This document shows positions 7,813 to 18,068 of a stretch of DNA of 64,000 nucleotides, piece by piece; within the stretch, counting starts at the first letter, position 1; the number at the start of each line of letters is the position of its first letter. The translations under genes were made by a program, and so were the position numbers. Below the pieces are notes generated by a model, which was not told the origin of the DNA, did no database searches, and saw only the letters and a program-made list of their open reading frames with translations. This DNA comes from Nonomuraea solani (GTDB lineage Bacteria; Actinomycetota; Actinomycetes; Streptosporangiales; Streptosporangiaceae). The stretch spans positions 206,218-270,217 of the forward strand of contig NZ_FNVT01000011.1 in assembly GCF_900108335.1 (NCBI RefSeq), in the 5' to 3' direction.

Positions 7813-8690
7813 GCCCGTTCCACCACCGCTCGACCGAACAGCCCCTGCGGCCGCAGCAGCAGGACACCGAGGATGATCACCAGGGGCACCCCCACCTTGA
7901 GGTCGGACCCGATGAACCCGACGTAGGCCCCGGCCAGCGTCTCGGCGACGCCCACGATCAGCCCGCCGGCGACCGCGCCCCCCGGGCTGTCGAAGCCGCC
8001 GAGCGTGGCCGCCGCGAACGCGTAGATGAGGACGCCGCCCATCATGTTCGGCTCCAGGAACAGCAGCGGCGCCACCAGCACCCCGGACACCGCGCCCACG
8101 GTGGCGGCCAGCCCCCAGCCGAGCGCCAGCGTCCAGCCCACCCGGATGCCGACCAGCCGCGCCGAGGCGGGGTTGGTCGCCACCGCGCGCATGCCGAGCC
8201 CGATCCTGGTGTGCTGGAAGAGCAGGTACAGCAGCCCCATGACCAGCGCCACCACGCCGAGCACGCCGAGCGTGGCGTAGCCGACGCTGATCCCGCCGGC
8301 CTGCAGCGCGCCGCCGGGGAACGGGTTCGGGAAGTCCTTGATGAGGAAGGTCCAGATCCAGCCGGCGGCGGCGTTGACGAAGATGAACAGCCCGACGGTG
8401 ACGATCACGATCGTCAGCTCCGGCGCGCCCTCGACCGGCCGGATGATCACCCGCTCGATGAGCATCCCGCCCGCGAACGACACCACCAGCGTCAGCGCCA
8501 GCGCCGCCCAGAACGGCAGCCCGGCCGCGACGCACTGCCAGGCGATGTACGTGGAGAACATGGCCAGCTCACCCTGGGCGAAGTTCACGATCCCGGTGAA
8601 CTGGTAGATCAGCACCAGCGCCAGGGCCAGGCTGGCGTAGATGGCGCCCGCGCCGAGCCCCTCGACGAGCTGCTGCAGGAATCCGGCCAT
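7809..8690 (-). CDS. livH: Branched-chain amino acid-type ABC transporter permease LivH
   Basis: A 293-residue integral membrane permease. The opening MAGFLQQLVEGLGAGAIYAS then LALALVLIYQFTGIVNFAQGELAM is the typical LivH N-terminus (the NFAQGE motif is a family hallmark), and GFDSPGGAVAGGLIVG near the end is also conserved. It forms the translocation path with LivM in the cytoplasmic membrane. It follows livF after four bases and overlaps livM by ATGA, so all five liv genes should be one transcript. Confidence 0.93.
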   Translation of the reverse strand: MAGFLQQLVEGLGAGAIYASLALALVLIYQFTGIVNFAQGELAMFSTYIAWQCVAAGLPFWAALALTLVVSFAGGMLIERVIIRPVEGAPELTIVIVTVGLFIFVNAAAGWIWTFLIKDFPNPFPGGALQAGGISVGYATLGVLGVVALVMGLLYLLFQHTRIGLGMRAVATNPASARLVGIRVGWTLALGWGLAATVGAVSGVLVAPLLFLEPNMMGGVLIYAFAAATLGGFDSPGGAVAGGLIVGVAETLAGAYVGFIGSDLKVGVPLVIILGVLLLRPQGLFGRAVVERA

Positions 8691-8694
8691 CGCG

Positions 8695-9407
<713 letters not shown>

Positions 9408-9411
<4 letters not shown>

Positions 9412-10166
9412 ACCGCCGTCCCCAGGTACGCCTCGATCACGCCGGGATCCCGCTGCACCACGTCCGGCGGGCCTTCGGCGATCTTGCGGCCGAAGTCCAG
9501 GCAGACGATGCGCTCGCAGATACCCATGACGAATCCCATGTGGTGCTCGACCACGATCACGGTCAGGTCGTACTCGGTGCGGATCGCCCCGAGCGTGCCG
9601 GCGAACTGCTCGACCTCGCCCGCGTTCAGCCCGTTCACCGGCTCGTCGAGCAGCAGCAGCCGGGGCCGCAGGACGAGCGCGCGGGCCAACTCGACCCGTT
9701 TCAGGGTGCCGAACGGCAGCCCGGTCGCCGGATGCCCGGCCACGGCCGTCAGGCCGAGCCGGTCGATGACGGCGTCGGCGTCGGCGCGCAGCTCGCGCTC
9801 CTCGCGGCGCACCCCCGGCAGCCGGAGCCCGGCGGACAGGAAGCCTGCGCGGCCCCGGTGATGCGCGCCGACCAGCACGTTGTCGCGGACGGACAGGCGC
9901 GGGAACAGGCCCAGGTTCTGAAACGTCCTGGCGATGCCGAGCCGGGCGATGGCGTGCGGCGCCACGGCCGTCAGGTCTTGTCCCTCGTACGCGATCCGCC
10001 CGGAATCGGCGTCGTAACGTCGCGTCAGGCAGTTGAACAGGGTGGTCTTGCCGGCGCCGTTCGGCCCGATGAGCCCCACCATCTCGCCGCGCGCCACCTC
10101 GAACCCCACGCCGTCCAGCGCCGTGATGCCGCCGAAGCGAACGGTAAGATCGTGTACCTCCAGCAT
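9408..10166 (-). CDS. livG: Branched-chain amino acid-type ABC transporter ATPase LivG
   Basis: A 252-residue ATPase and first gene of the liv operon. Walker A is GPNGAGKTT near residues 34-42, the signature region is the variant LPFGTLKRVELARAL rather than LSGGQ (a variant used by a recognised LivG subgroup), and Walker B is LLLLDEPVNGLN. The switch region is VVEHHMGFVM. An AGGAGG ribosome-binding site lies just upstream of the ATG, and a 13-bp palindrome lies 13-25 bases upstream. It is divergent from a PucR-type regulator. Confidence 0.93.
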
Positions 10167-10178
10167 CCGGCCTCCTGG

Positions 10179-10191
10179 AGAACAATGTTCT
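10179..10191. promoter_or_regulatory. Perfect 13-bp palindrome before the liv operon
   Basis: AGAACA-A-TGTTCT is a perfect inverted repeat with a one-base centre. It sits between the livG ribosome-binding site and the rest of the 178-bp divergent gap to the PucR gene, a position where a bound protein would block liv transcription or leader clearance. Whether the neighbouring PucR protein or another factor binds it is unknown. Confidence 0.5.
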
Positions 10192-10344
10192 GAAGTTGCG
10201 CTCAGCGTAGGATCCGCTCGTCAACGGCCGCATTGGGCACGGTGACCCAAGATGTCTCCGGCGAGTTGTCCGCTGAGCACAGCCTCGGTCTCGGACCGGT
10301 CACAACCCGTTGACCGCCCGGCCACGGGCATGGATCATCCCGGC

Positions 10345-11694
10345 ATGTCCACTGGTTCGAGCACCGTGGCAGCCGTCGGAGCGGAGCGCACGCGCATCCT
10401 GGCCGCTCTGCTCAACGACGTCGAGGCGCTGGCCATGGCCGCGGTTACGACGATCAAGGAAGAGATCCCCGCCTACGCCGCCCAGGATCCGGGCTTCCAC
10501 GCCGACGTGTTCGACCACGTGGTCAAGCACTACCGCGCCAAGCTGGCCGTGCTGCTGGAGGAGCGCACGGCCACGGCCGGGGACATCACCTTCACCCGGC
10601 GCGCCGCCATGCGCCGGGCCAGGGCGGGGGTGGCGCTGGCCGACTACATCAACGCGTTCAGGATCGGGCACCGGGTCTTCTGGGAGGCGGTGCTCGACCG
10701 GGCGGGGCACACCTACGCCGGGCGTGAGGCGGCCCTGCTGCTGGCGGCGCCGCTGATGCGCTATTCCGACTTCGCCAGCACGCACACGACGAACGCGTAC
10801 ATGGAGTTCCAGCAGTACGCCGCGGCCGAGGCCGTCCGCGAGAGCCGCGACCTGCTGGAGACGCTGCTGGCCGGGGCCGTGCCGACGCGAGGCAGGGAGC
10901 TGGCCGCGGCGCAGGCCCACGGGCTCGGCCCGGAGGCGCGTACGCCGCTGCTCGTGGTGATCGCGGTGCTGGCCGGGCCGCCCGCGTCCGTCACGATGGG
11001 GGCCGACGCGCGGCACGCCGCGTGCGCGGCCATCGCCAGGGCCAGTGGCAGCGGCCCGCGCACGCTGTCGGTCGTCCGGCAGTCGGAGATCGTCGCCATC
11101 CCCGTGCTGAGCCCCGGCACCGGCCCGGACGAGCTGTGCGACCGGCTGCAGGAGGTGCTGCGGAGCCTGGCCACCGAGGGCATCAGGCTGGCCATGGGCA
11201 TCAGCACCGTGTCGGCGGGCACCGCGCAGATCCCGCAGGCGTATCTGGAGGCCAGGGCCGTGCTGGACTTCGTGCCCGAGGAGGGCGGGGTGGCGGCGCT
11301 GCCCAGGATCACGCCGTTCCAGTATCTGGCGCTGAAGGCCGACGACACCGCCCGCCACCTGGTGGACCCGCGCATCACGGCGCTGCTGGCCGAGGACCGG
11401 GAGCGCGGCGGCGTGCTGACCGCCACGATCAGGGCGTTCGCCGCCGCCGACCTGAACCTGCGGGCCGCGGCCGAGGCACTGCAGATCCACCCCAACACCG
11501 CGCAGTACCGGCTGCGCCGGATCCAGGAGCGCACCGGGCGCAGCCTGCGCTCGATCAACGATCTCGTCGAGCTGCTCGTGGCGATCGCGCTGCACGATGC
11601 CCTGCCCACCAACGCGGGCCGGGAAAGACTGGCCACCGCGACCAATGAGCGGCGTGGGAGCGCGGACGTACGGTCTTTCCATGAACCTCGCTGA
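10345..11694 (+). CDS. PucR/CdaR-type transcriptional regulator
   Basis: A regulator of about 449 residues with a central GGDEF-like CdaR domain and a C-terminal helix-turn-helix of the PucR type: LNLRAAAEALQIHPNTAQYRLRRIQERTG near residues 370-400. Such proteins respond to metabolites and often activate neighbouring catabolic or transport genes. It is divergent from livGFHMK and 14 bp overlapping with the following acyl-CoA ligase gene, so control of either is plausible. The start is uncertain: in-frame ATGs at 10252, 10330 and 10345 all lack a good ribosome-binding site. The last was chosen because the sequence before it has no recognisable domain. Confidence 0.82.
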   Translation: MSTGSSTVAAVGAERTRILAALLNDVEALAMAAVTTIKEEIPAYAAQDPGFHADVFDHVVKHYRAKLAVLLEERTATAGDITFTRRAAMRRARAGVALADYINAFRIGHRVFWEAVLDRAGHTYAGREAALLLAAPLMRYSDFASTHTTNAYMEFQQYAAAEAVRESRDLLETLLAGAVPTRGRELAAAQAHGLGPEARTPLLVVIAVLAGPPASVTMGADARHAACAAIARASGSGPRTLSVVRQSEIVAIPVLSPGTGPDELCDRLQEVLRSLATEGIRLAMGISTVSAGTAQIPQAYLEARAVLDFVPEEGGVAALPRITPFQYLALKADDTARHLVDPRITALLAEDRERGGVLTATIRAFAAADLNLRAAAEALQIHPNTAQYRLRRIQERTGRSLRSINDLVELLVAIALHDALPTNAGRERLATATNERRGSADVRSFHEPR

Positions 11695-13147
11695 CCGGCT
11701 CCAAACCGCCGCCGCGCGGCTCGGTGGCAGAGCGGTTCTCACGCTGGACGAGGCGGAGCTCACCTACGGCACGCTTGAGGAGTTGAGCGCCCGTCTCGCG
11801 GGCCTGCTGCGCCTGCGCGGGATCCGCGCCGGCGACCGGGTCGCGATCATGTTGCCGAACGTGCCCGAGTTCGGCGTCGTCTACTACGGGGTGCTGCGGG
11901 TCGGGGCCGTGGTGGTCCCGCTGGATCCGCTGCTGAAGCGGCGCGAGATCGCCGCCTATCTCGGTGACTGCGGGGCGCGGCTGCTCATCGCCTGGCACGC
12001 GTTCGCCGAGACGGCCGAGGCGGGCTCGGCGAGCACGAAGACCGACTGTTTCTTCGTGGTGCCCGAGGAGTTCCGGCGGCTCTTACGCGGCGTCGCGGCC
12101 GAGCACGAGATCGCCGCCATGGCGCCCGGCGACACCGCGGTGATCCACTACACCTCCGGCACCACGGGCCGGCCCAAGGGCATCGAACTGACCCACGCCA
12201 ACCTGAGCGGCAACGCGGCGACCGTGGCCCGCATGCACGCGCTCGGCGTGGACGACGTGGTGCTGGGCGCGCTGCCGCTCTACCACACGTTCGGGCAGAC
12301 CTGCTCGCTCAACGCGACCGTGGTCGCGGGCGCGCGGCTGACGCTGCTGCGCCGGTTCGAGGCCGGGCGGGCGCTGGAGGTCATCAGGCGCGACGGGGTG
12401 ACGGTCTTCCAGGGCGTGCCGACGATGTTCATCGCGCTGCTCGACCATCCGGGGGCCTCCGATCTGTCGATGCTGCGGGTCTGCGCCTCGGGCGGTGCGG
12501 CGCTGCCACTGGACGTCTTGCGCGCGTACGAGGCGAGGTTCGGCTGCGCGATCATCGAGGGGTACGGGCTCAGCGAGACCTCCCCGGTCGCCGCCACCAA
12601 CCGGGGCGGACGGCACCGCAGGCCCGGCTCGATCGGCTGGCCCATCAGGGGCGTGGAGATGAAGGTCGTCGACGAGGACGGCCGCGAGACGCCCCGGGGC
12701 GAGATCGGCGAGATCGTGGTCCGCGGCCCCAACGTGATGAAGGGCTACTGGAACAACCCGGAGGGCACGGCGGAGGCGCTGCGCGACGGCTGGTTCCACA
12801 CCGGTGACCTGGGCCGGGTGGACGGGGACGGCTACTTCTTCCTGGTGGATCGCCGGCGCGACGTGATCATCCGGGGTGGTTACACCGTCTATCCGCGCGA
12901 GGTGGAGGAGGTCCTCTACGAGCATCCGGCGGTGCGGCAGGCGGCCGTCTTCGGGGTGCCGCATCCGGAGCTCGGCGAGGAGATCGCGGCCGTGGTGGCT
13001 TTGAGGTCGCCGGTGACCTGTGAAGACCTGCGCGACTTCGTACGGGAGCGGGTGGCCGCGTACAAGTATCCCCGGCGGGTGTCGTTCGTGGACGAGCTGC
13101 CGATGAGCCCCACGGGCAAGATCCTCAAGCGCGCCCTCACCCGCTGA
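11681..13147 (+). CDS. Acyl-CoA ligase (ANL superfamily, FadD-like)
   Basis: A 488-residue adenylate-forming enzyme expected to activate a carboxylic acid to its CoA thioester using ATP. Core motifs are complete: the P-loop YTSGTTGRPKGIELTH near residue 157, GYGLSETSPV near 293, the HTGDLG motif with its aspartate near 371, VDRRRDVIIRGGYTVYPREVEEVL, and the terminal catalytic lysine in PMSPTGKILKR. The GG at the hinge and the compact length match medium/long-chain fatty acid or aryl-acid ligases; the substrate is not defined. The start ATG at 11681 overlaps the PucR gene by 14 bp, suggesting co-expression. Confidence 0.9.
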   Translation: MNLADRLQTAAARLGGRAVLTLDEAELTYGTLEELSARLAGLLRLRGIRAGDRVAIMLPNVPEFGVVYYGVLRVGAVVVPLDPLLKRREIAAYLGDCGARLLIAWHAFAETAEAGSASTKTDCFFVVPEEFRRLLRGVAAEHEIAAMAPGDTAVIHYTSGTTGRPKGIELTHANLSGNAATVARMHALGVDDVVLGALPLYHTFGQTCSLNATVVAGARLTLLRRFEAGRALEVIRRDGVTVFQGVPTMFIALLDHPGASDLSMLRVCASGGAALPLDVLRAYEARFGCAIIEGYGLSETSPVAATNRGGRHRRPGSIGWPIRGVEMKVVDEDGRETPRGEIGEIVVRGPNVMKGYWNNPEGTAEALRDGWFHTGDLGRVDGDGYFFLVDRRRDVIIRGGYTVYPREVEEVLYEHPAVRQAAVFGVPHPELGEEIAAVVALRSPVTCEDLRDFVRERVAAYKYPRRVSFVDELPMSPTGKILKRALTR

Positions 13148-13206
13148 CCCACGTCACGGGCGGCCGAACGACCACCAGGTCATGGAGACGTCTCCTCAGG
13201 ATGCCG

Positions 13207-15513
13207 TCAAAGAGCGTACGTCCTGGTGATCGCGAGCAGGTCGCCGTCCTCCCGCGTGGCCGCGATCAGCCCCGCGGGACGGGGGACGAAACCGGGCACC
13301 GCGGTCAGGCCGTCGGTCTCGGAGATCGCGGTCAGCCGGAACCCCTTCGCCCCCGGCACCCGCAAGGTGATCTCGGCGCCGCTCGCCGGCAGGCCGCGGA
13401 AGCGCACCTCGCCCGGCCAGGTGTTCACGCGGCTGCCGGTCACGGGCACGGTCACGGCACGCGTCCCGCCGGTCTTGGCGGTCGCCTCCGTGATAGGGCG
13501 CTCGGTGCGCAGTGTGATGGAGCGCGCGCCCTGGCCCGCGGTGACGCGCAGCCGGTAGGTGTCCCCGGACCGGGACAGGATGGTGACCTTGGGCCCGGTG
13601 GCCTGGACGGCCGGGGCGTCGCCCGTCCACAGGGTGCCGCGCGCGTAGCCGGGAGGGAGTGAGCGGGTGTCGTGGCCGGACACGTACCGTCTGGTCCAGG
13701 AGGACGGGTCGAGGTCGGCGCTGACCCAGCCCGCGACCTTGGTGTCGGCGTCCATCACGTAGGCCAGGTGGGTGCGTCGCGGGTTCGCCGCGTCGAACCG
13801 GTCCACGGCCAGCCCGGCGGCCACCAGCACCACCGCCAGCACGGCGGCGGCCGGCGTCACCGCATGGTGGCGCCGTTCCGGCAGCAGCAGCTCCACGATC
13901 GGCAGCACCGTCAGGGCGAACAGCGCCATGACCAGGGCGCTCACCCCGCCGAGCGCCAGCCCCATGCCGTCGAACGCCACCCGCGCCAGCGCCGGCAGCA
14001 GCGCCGCCGACACGACCGCACCCCAGGTGACCACCGCCACCGACGCCACCGCTTTGAGGCGCGCCGAAGTCCGGCGCAGCAGCAGCACGGCCAGGCCGCC
14101 GAGGGCGCACAGGAGGGCCGGCAGCGTGAACATGTACGACGCGCCCGGCGCGACCTGCGCGCACACCGCGCCCAGCAGCGCCGGCCAGGCCAGTCCGCCG
14201 ATCGCCAGCGCGGCGGGCCCGACCCTGCGCCGCAGCGTCAGATACCAGCCCAGCACCGCGAGCCCGGCCAGCACGACGACCGCCGCCCGGTACGCCTCCG
14301 GCCGATGCAGCAGGCCGCCCATCCCGTTGTAGTCGGGCCGCACGGCCACCAGCAGCTCCCACAGGCCCTGCGCCAGCGCCGCCGCCAGCACGAGCGGCAC
14401 CACGGCCGACACCGCGCCGGCCGCGATCCGGCCCGGCCCGGCCACCCCGTGGAAACGAGCGAGCAGCGCGAGCCCGGCGACCGCCGCGAGCGCGAGCCCG
14501 GCCAGCGGCCAGACCAGCCCGTTCGGGTAGGTGACCAGGCCGCCGAAGAGCCGGAAGAAGGTGACGTCGTGGTCCGCGGTCAGGGCCGGCAGGTCGGCGC
14601 CGCCGAGGTCGCGGGCCAGCGCCAGCATGTTCGTGCCGTGGTGCTGGAGGCTGCCGCGGTCGAGGAAGGCGAGGGAGTCGTCCGCGGTGTGGTAGCGCGA
14701 GGACTCCTGGATGTAGGCGAAGTTCAGGCCCGCGAACCCGGCCTTGGTCAGCGGCGTGAAGTCGGTGTTGTTCGGCAGCAGCCGGTAGAGCTCGGCCATC
14801 ATCGAGTCGCCGCGCGGGTGCGGCACGGTCCTGGCGAACGTCGCGACCAGCCCGGCGTTGTCCCGCGAGGTCTCGAACATCAGCGAGGGGCCGCTGACGC
14901 CCCGCGCCTCCCAGTTGAGCAGCACCCCTCCCTTGCGCCCGAGCGGGTGCTCCCTGACGAACGCCTCGGCGCCGAGCACGCCGTCCTCCTCACCGTCCGT
15001 CATGAGGAACACCAGGTCGTTGCGGAGCGCGGTGCCGCCGAGCGCGCGTACGGTCTCCAGCATGGCGGCGACGGCCGCGGCGTCGTCGGAGGCGCCGGGC
15101 CCCATCGCGGCCGAGTCGTAGTGGGCGGCGATCACCACCGTGCCGGTCGGGTCGGTGCCGGGCCGGGTGGCCACGATGTTGTGCACCTGCCCGAACGACG
15201 CCAGCCCCGCCGACGTGTTCGCGCCCACCGCGCGCTGGATCCGCACGTCGAGCCCCGCCGCGCGCAGCCGCCCGGCCAGGTAGTCCCTGGCCTGCCCGCC
15301 CGCCTCACTGCCGATCGGCCGGGGCCGGGTGGCGAACCGCTCCAGGTGGCGCAGCGCCCGCTCGGCGCTGAACTCCGTGGCCGGCGCCGAGGCGGGCAGC
15401 GGCTGCATCGTGCTGTCGGCCATGGCGGTCAGCATGATCACCCCGGCGAGGACGAGCAGGGCCGATACCGCCGCCAGGGTCCGGCGGGGGACGTCGAGCA
15501 ACTTTCCGATCAT
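13207..15513 (-). CDS. Membrane-anchored M28 metallopeptidase (ERMP1-like architecture)
   Basis: A 768-residue protein: an N-terminal membrane anchor (residues about 12-32), an extracytoplasmic M28 zinc aminopeptidase domain (about 45-300), a run of hydrophobic spans (about 320-560) and a C-terminal soluble domain (about 590-768). Zinc ligands are visible as H131 in AAHYDS, D143 in GASDDAAA, the catalytic pair E175/E176 in TDGEEDG, and H275 in RYHTADDS. The plan resembles eukaryotic ERMP1/Fxna peptidases and related bacterial proteins. It probably trims peptides at the outer face of the membrane. It is convergent with the acyl-CoA ligase across 59 bp, which hold only a 12-bp palindrome (GGAGACGTCTCC, 13184-13195). 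Confidence 0.87.
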   Translation of the reverse strand: MIGKLLDVPRRTLAAVSALLVLAGVIMLTAMADSTMQPLPASAPATEFSAERALRHLERFATRPRPIGSEAGGQARDYLAGRLRAAGLDVRIQRAVGANTSAGLASFGQVHNIVATRPGTDPTGTVVIAAHYDSAAMGPGASDDAAAVAAMLETVRALGGTALRNDLVFLMTDGEEDGVLGAEAFVREHPLGRKGGVLLNWEARGVSGPSLMFETSRDNAGLVATFARTVPHPRGDSMMAELYRLLPNNTDFTPLTKAGFAGLNFAYIQESSRYHTADDSLAFLDRGSLQHHGTNMLALARDLGGADLPALTADHDVTFFRLFGGLVTYPNGLVWPLAGLALAAVAGLALLARFHGVAGPGRIAAGAVSAVVPLVLAAALAQGLWELLVAVRPDYNGMGGLLHRPEAYRAAVVVLAGLAVLGWYLTLRRRVGPAALAIGGLAWPALLGAVCAQVAPGASYMFTLPALLCALGGLAVLLLRRTSARLKAVASVAVVTWGAVVSAALLPALARVAFDGMGLALGGVSALVMALFALTVLPIVELLLPERRHHAVTPAAAVLAVVLVAAGLAVDRFDAANPRRTHLAYVMDADTKVAGWVSADLDPSSWTRRYVSGHDTRSLPPGYARGTLWTGDAPAVQATGPKVTILSRSGDTYRLRVTAGQGARSITLRTERPITEATAKTGGTRAVTVPVTGSRVNTWPGEVRFRGLPASGAEITLRVPGAKGFRLTAISETDGLTAVPGFVPRPAGLIAATREDGDLLAITRTYAL

Positions 15514-15585
15514 GCCTGTGAACGTTAGGTTCGCGACCCCGGCCGCCGGAATGATGGGCGTACCCGGATCAACCTGCGGTTTTCC

Positions 15586-17913
15586 TCAGGTCCGCTCGTT
15601 GACACAGCGCAGCACCGGGTACGCGGTGAGCGCGGCGGCGTCCAGGTCACGCCCGGTGGCGACGTGGAAGGTCACGCTCTCGCCGGGCAGCAGGGTGACG
15701 AGCTGGTCGTCCACCGTGGCGGCCGGGTCGAGCCGGTCGGGGAAGATCGCCAGCTCGCGCAGGACGGTCGTGGCGGTGACGGTGACCGCGAGGCCGCCCG
15801 TCTCCTTCGCCACCACGGCGGTGTACTCGGCCGGCGGGTAGCCCATGGCCGGGTCCTCGGCGAGCGCGAACACGGCCCGTTCGCCGCCCAGCGCGGCGGT
15901 GAGCAGGCGGCCGTCCCGGTGCTCGGGCGGGGTGCGGCGCAGGGTGGCGCGGGCGGCCACCGTGACCGGCTCGTCCCGGGTCTCCAGGGCCCGGCCGGAC
16001 AGGTCGCGGGCGGCCAGTTCGAGCGTGCCGGTCCACTCCTCGTCCGTGTCGTTGACCAGGACGATCTCCGCGCCCTGCCGGGTGATCAGGCGGTCGGCGA
16101 AGGAGCGGCGCAGTGCGTACCAGAGGGGCTTTCTGCGGCCCGCGCCGTCGACGGCGGCCCAGGACGTCACCGGCCAGCAGTCGTTGAGTTGCCACACCAC
16201 GGTCCCCATGCAGTACGGCATCAGCGCACGGAACCGCTCCACCCCGAACGCCATCGCCCGCGCCTGGTTGAGCTGCGTGTAGTAGTGCCAGTCGGCGAAG
16301 CTCCCGGGGGCGGGCAGGTGCTCACCGAGGCCGCGCAGCAGCTTGGCCTGACCGTCCTCGGCCTTCTGGTGGGAGGAGTCCGGGGTCAGCGGCTCGTCGG
16401 AGGAGGCCGCGCGCAGAGTGGCGTACGTGGGCGGCCCCTGGAAGCCGAACTCGGCCACGAAGCGCGGCGTGTAGTCGGCGTAGTGGGTGTAGTCGGCCGA
16501 GTTCCACACGGTCCAGATGTGCACGGTGCCGGTCGAGGGGTCGCGCACGTCCCGGTCGGGCGCCCCCGAGTACGGGCTGCCCGGCCAGTACGGGCGGGTC
16601 GGGTCCAGCTCCGCCACGATGCCCGGCAGCAGGTCGAAGTAGAACCCGGCGCCCCAGCTCCGGTCCGCCAGCGGCCCCCGCCAGCCCCAGTGCTGGTGGC
16701 CCTCGATGACCTCGTTGTTGCCGCACCACAGCACCAGGCTGGGATGGGCGGCCAGCCGCGCCACGTTGTCGCGCGCCTCGGCCTCGACCTCCGCGCGGAA
16801 CGGCGCCTCCTCGGGGTAAGCAGAGCAGGCGAACGGGAAGTCCTGCCAGATCAGCAGGCCCGTGCGGTCGGCCAGGGAGTAGAAGTCCTCCGACTCGTAG
16901 ACGCCGCCGCCCCACACCCGCAGCACGTTCGCGCCGGAGCCGGTGGCCTGGCCGAAGCGCTCGGCCAGGCGTTCCGGGGTGATCCTGGCGGGGAAGCAGT
17001 CGTCGGGGATCCAGTTGTAGCCGCGCAGGAACACCGGCCGGCCGTTGACGATCAGGCGGAAGGCGTCCTCGTCCAACTCGACCGTGCGGAAGCCGATCTC
17101 GCGCCGCCACTGGTCGGAGCCCGCGCGGACGGTGAGCGGGTAGAGGGGCTGCGCGCCGTGGCCGCGCGGCCACCACCGCTCCGCGTGCGGCACGTCGAGG
17201 CGCAGCACGGCCTCGCTCTCGCCCGCCGCCAGCTTGGCCTCGGCGCGCACACCCGCGACGTCGGCGGTGATCGTGATCGGCGCGTCGGCGGTGCGCTCCA
17301 CGCGTACGTGCACGTCCACGCCGTCGCCGCGCACCAGCGGCCGCACCTCGGCCAGTCGCGCGCCGGACCAGGCGTGCAGGCCGATGGGCCGCCAGATGCC
17401 GCTGGTCACCAGCGTCGGCCCCCAGTCCCAGCCGAAGTTGCAGGCCATCTTCCTGATGAACGGGTACGGCTCGTCGTAGGGCCCGGGCCGCTCCCCGTGG
17501 CGTTCGCGCTGCTCCTCGGCGTAGGCGTACGGCGCCAGGAAGCTCACTTCGAGCGTGTTGGCGCCCTCGCGCAGCAGGTCGCGCACCTCGAACCGGTAGC
17601 GGCGGTGCATGTTGGCGGTCCGGCCGGCCTCCCGGCCGTTCACCCGCACGGTCGCGACCGTGTCGAGCCCCTCGCACACCAGGTCCACGCGCTCGTGGCC
17701 GTCGTCGTGCCACTCGAACGAGGTCGCGTAGACCCAGTCGGTGCGGCCGATCCAGCCGAGCCGGGTCTCGTTGTCGTCGCGGTAGGGGTCCTCGATCAGG
17801 CCCGCCGCGAGGAGATCGGTGTGCACACTGCCCGGCACCGTGGCTGCCACTGGGGCCGGAATCGTGGAGTCGGCGGTGCGGAGGGTCCAGCCGTCGTGCA
17901 GCGGACGGTACAC
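15586..17913 (-). CDS. Glycoside hydrolase family 2, beta-mannosidase
   Basis: A 775-residue intracellular GH2 enzyme with the beta-mannosidase layout: sugar-binding jelly roll (1-190), Ig-like domain (190-285), TIM barrel (285-600) and C-terminal domains. The conserved N-terminal GWIGRTDWVYATSF and MACNFGWDWGPTL stretches are typical of beta-mannosidases. The acid/base glutamate is E401 in CGNNEVIEGHQ, and the nucleophile is E488 in FVAEFGFQGPP. No signal peptide is seen. The start is GTG at 17913 with AGGGAG six bases upstream. It would cleave imported manno-oligosaccharides or N-glycan-derived disaccharides. It lies 8 kb from a LacI-controlled sugar importer and has no importer directly beside it. 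Confidence 0.9.
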   Translation of the reverse strand: MYRPLHDGWTLRTADSTIPAPVAATVPGSVHTDLLAAGLIEDPYRDDNETRLGWIGRTDWVYATSFEWHDDGHERVDLVCEGLDTVATVRVNGREAGRTANMHRRYRFEVRDLLREGANTLEVSFLAPYAYAEEQRERHGERPGPYDEPYPFIRKMACNFGWDWGPTLVTSGIWRPIGLHAWSGARLAEVRPLVRGDGVDVHVRVERTADAPITITADVAGVRAEAKLAAGESEAVLRLDVPHAERWWPRGHGAQPLYPLTVRAGSDQWRREIGFRTVELDEDAFRLIVNGRPVFLRGYNWIPDDCFPARITPERLAERFGQATGSGANVLRVWGGGVYESEDFYSLADRTGLLIWQDFPFACSAYPEEAPFRAEVEAEARDNVARLAAHPSLVLWCGNNEVIEGHQHWGWRGPLADRSWGAGFYFDLLPGIVAELDPTRPYWPGSPYSGAPDRDVRDPSTGTVHIWTVWNSADYTHYADYTPRFVAEFGFQGPPTYATLRAASSDEPLTPDSSHQKAEDGQAKLLRGLGEHLPAPGSFADWHYYTQLNQARAMAFGVERFRALMPYCMGTVVWQLNDCWPVTSWAAVDGAGRRKPLWYALRRSFADRLITRQGAEIVLVNDTDEEWTGTLELAARDLSGRALETRDEPVTVAARATLRRTPPEHRDGRLLTAALGGERAVFALAEDPAMGYPPAEYTAVVAKETGGLAVTVTATTVLRELAIFPDRLDPAATVDDQLVTLLPGESVTFHVATGRDLDAAALTAYPVLRCVNERT

Positions 17914-18068
17914 GTGAGTCTCCCTTATGAACCGAATAAGCCCGTCGGGACTCTACGTTTCATCCTTTTCACCGTCAATGCCTGATTAACCGATGAAGCA
18001 AGTGATGCACATCTCAAATAATGGTATATTTCGTCTTATAAAGTAAGATTGAGCTAGAGTCGCGCAGC
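17914..18068. promoter_or_regulatory. AT-rich divergent promoter region
   Basis: This 155-bp gap between the beta-mannosidase and the TSUP gene is clearly AT-richer than the genes around it (for example atggtatatttcgtcttata near 18023-18042). Next to the beta-mannosidase start, CTTAT and ATAAG arms (17923-17939) flank a 7-bp centre, which could be a weak repressor site overlapping the ribosome-binding site. No strong sigma-70 hexamer pair is assigned. Confidence 0.45.

Noticed and set aside
13184..13195. GGAGACGTCTCC palindrome between convergent genes as a terminator
   Set aside because: It has no loop or U-tract and could only form a four-pair stem; it is kept as a palindrome remark only.
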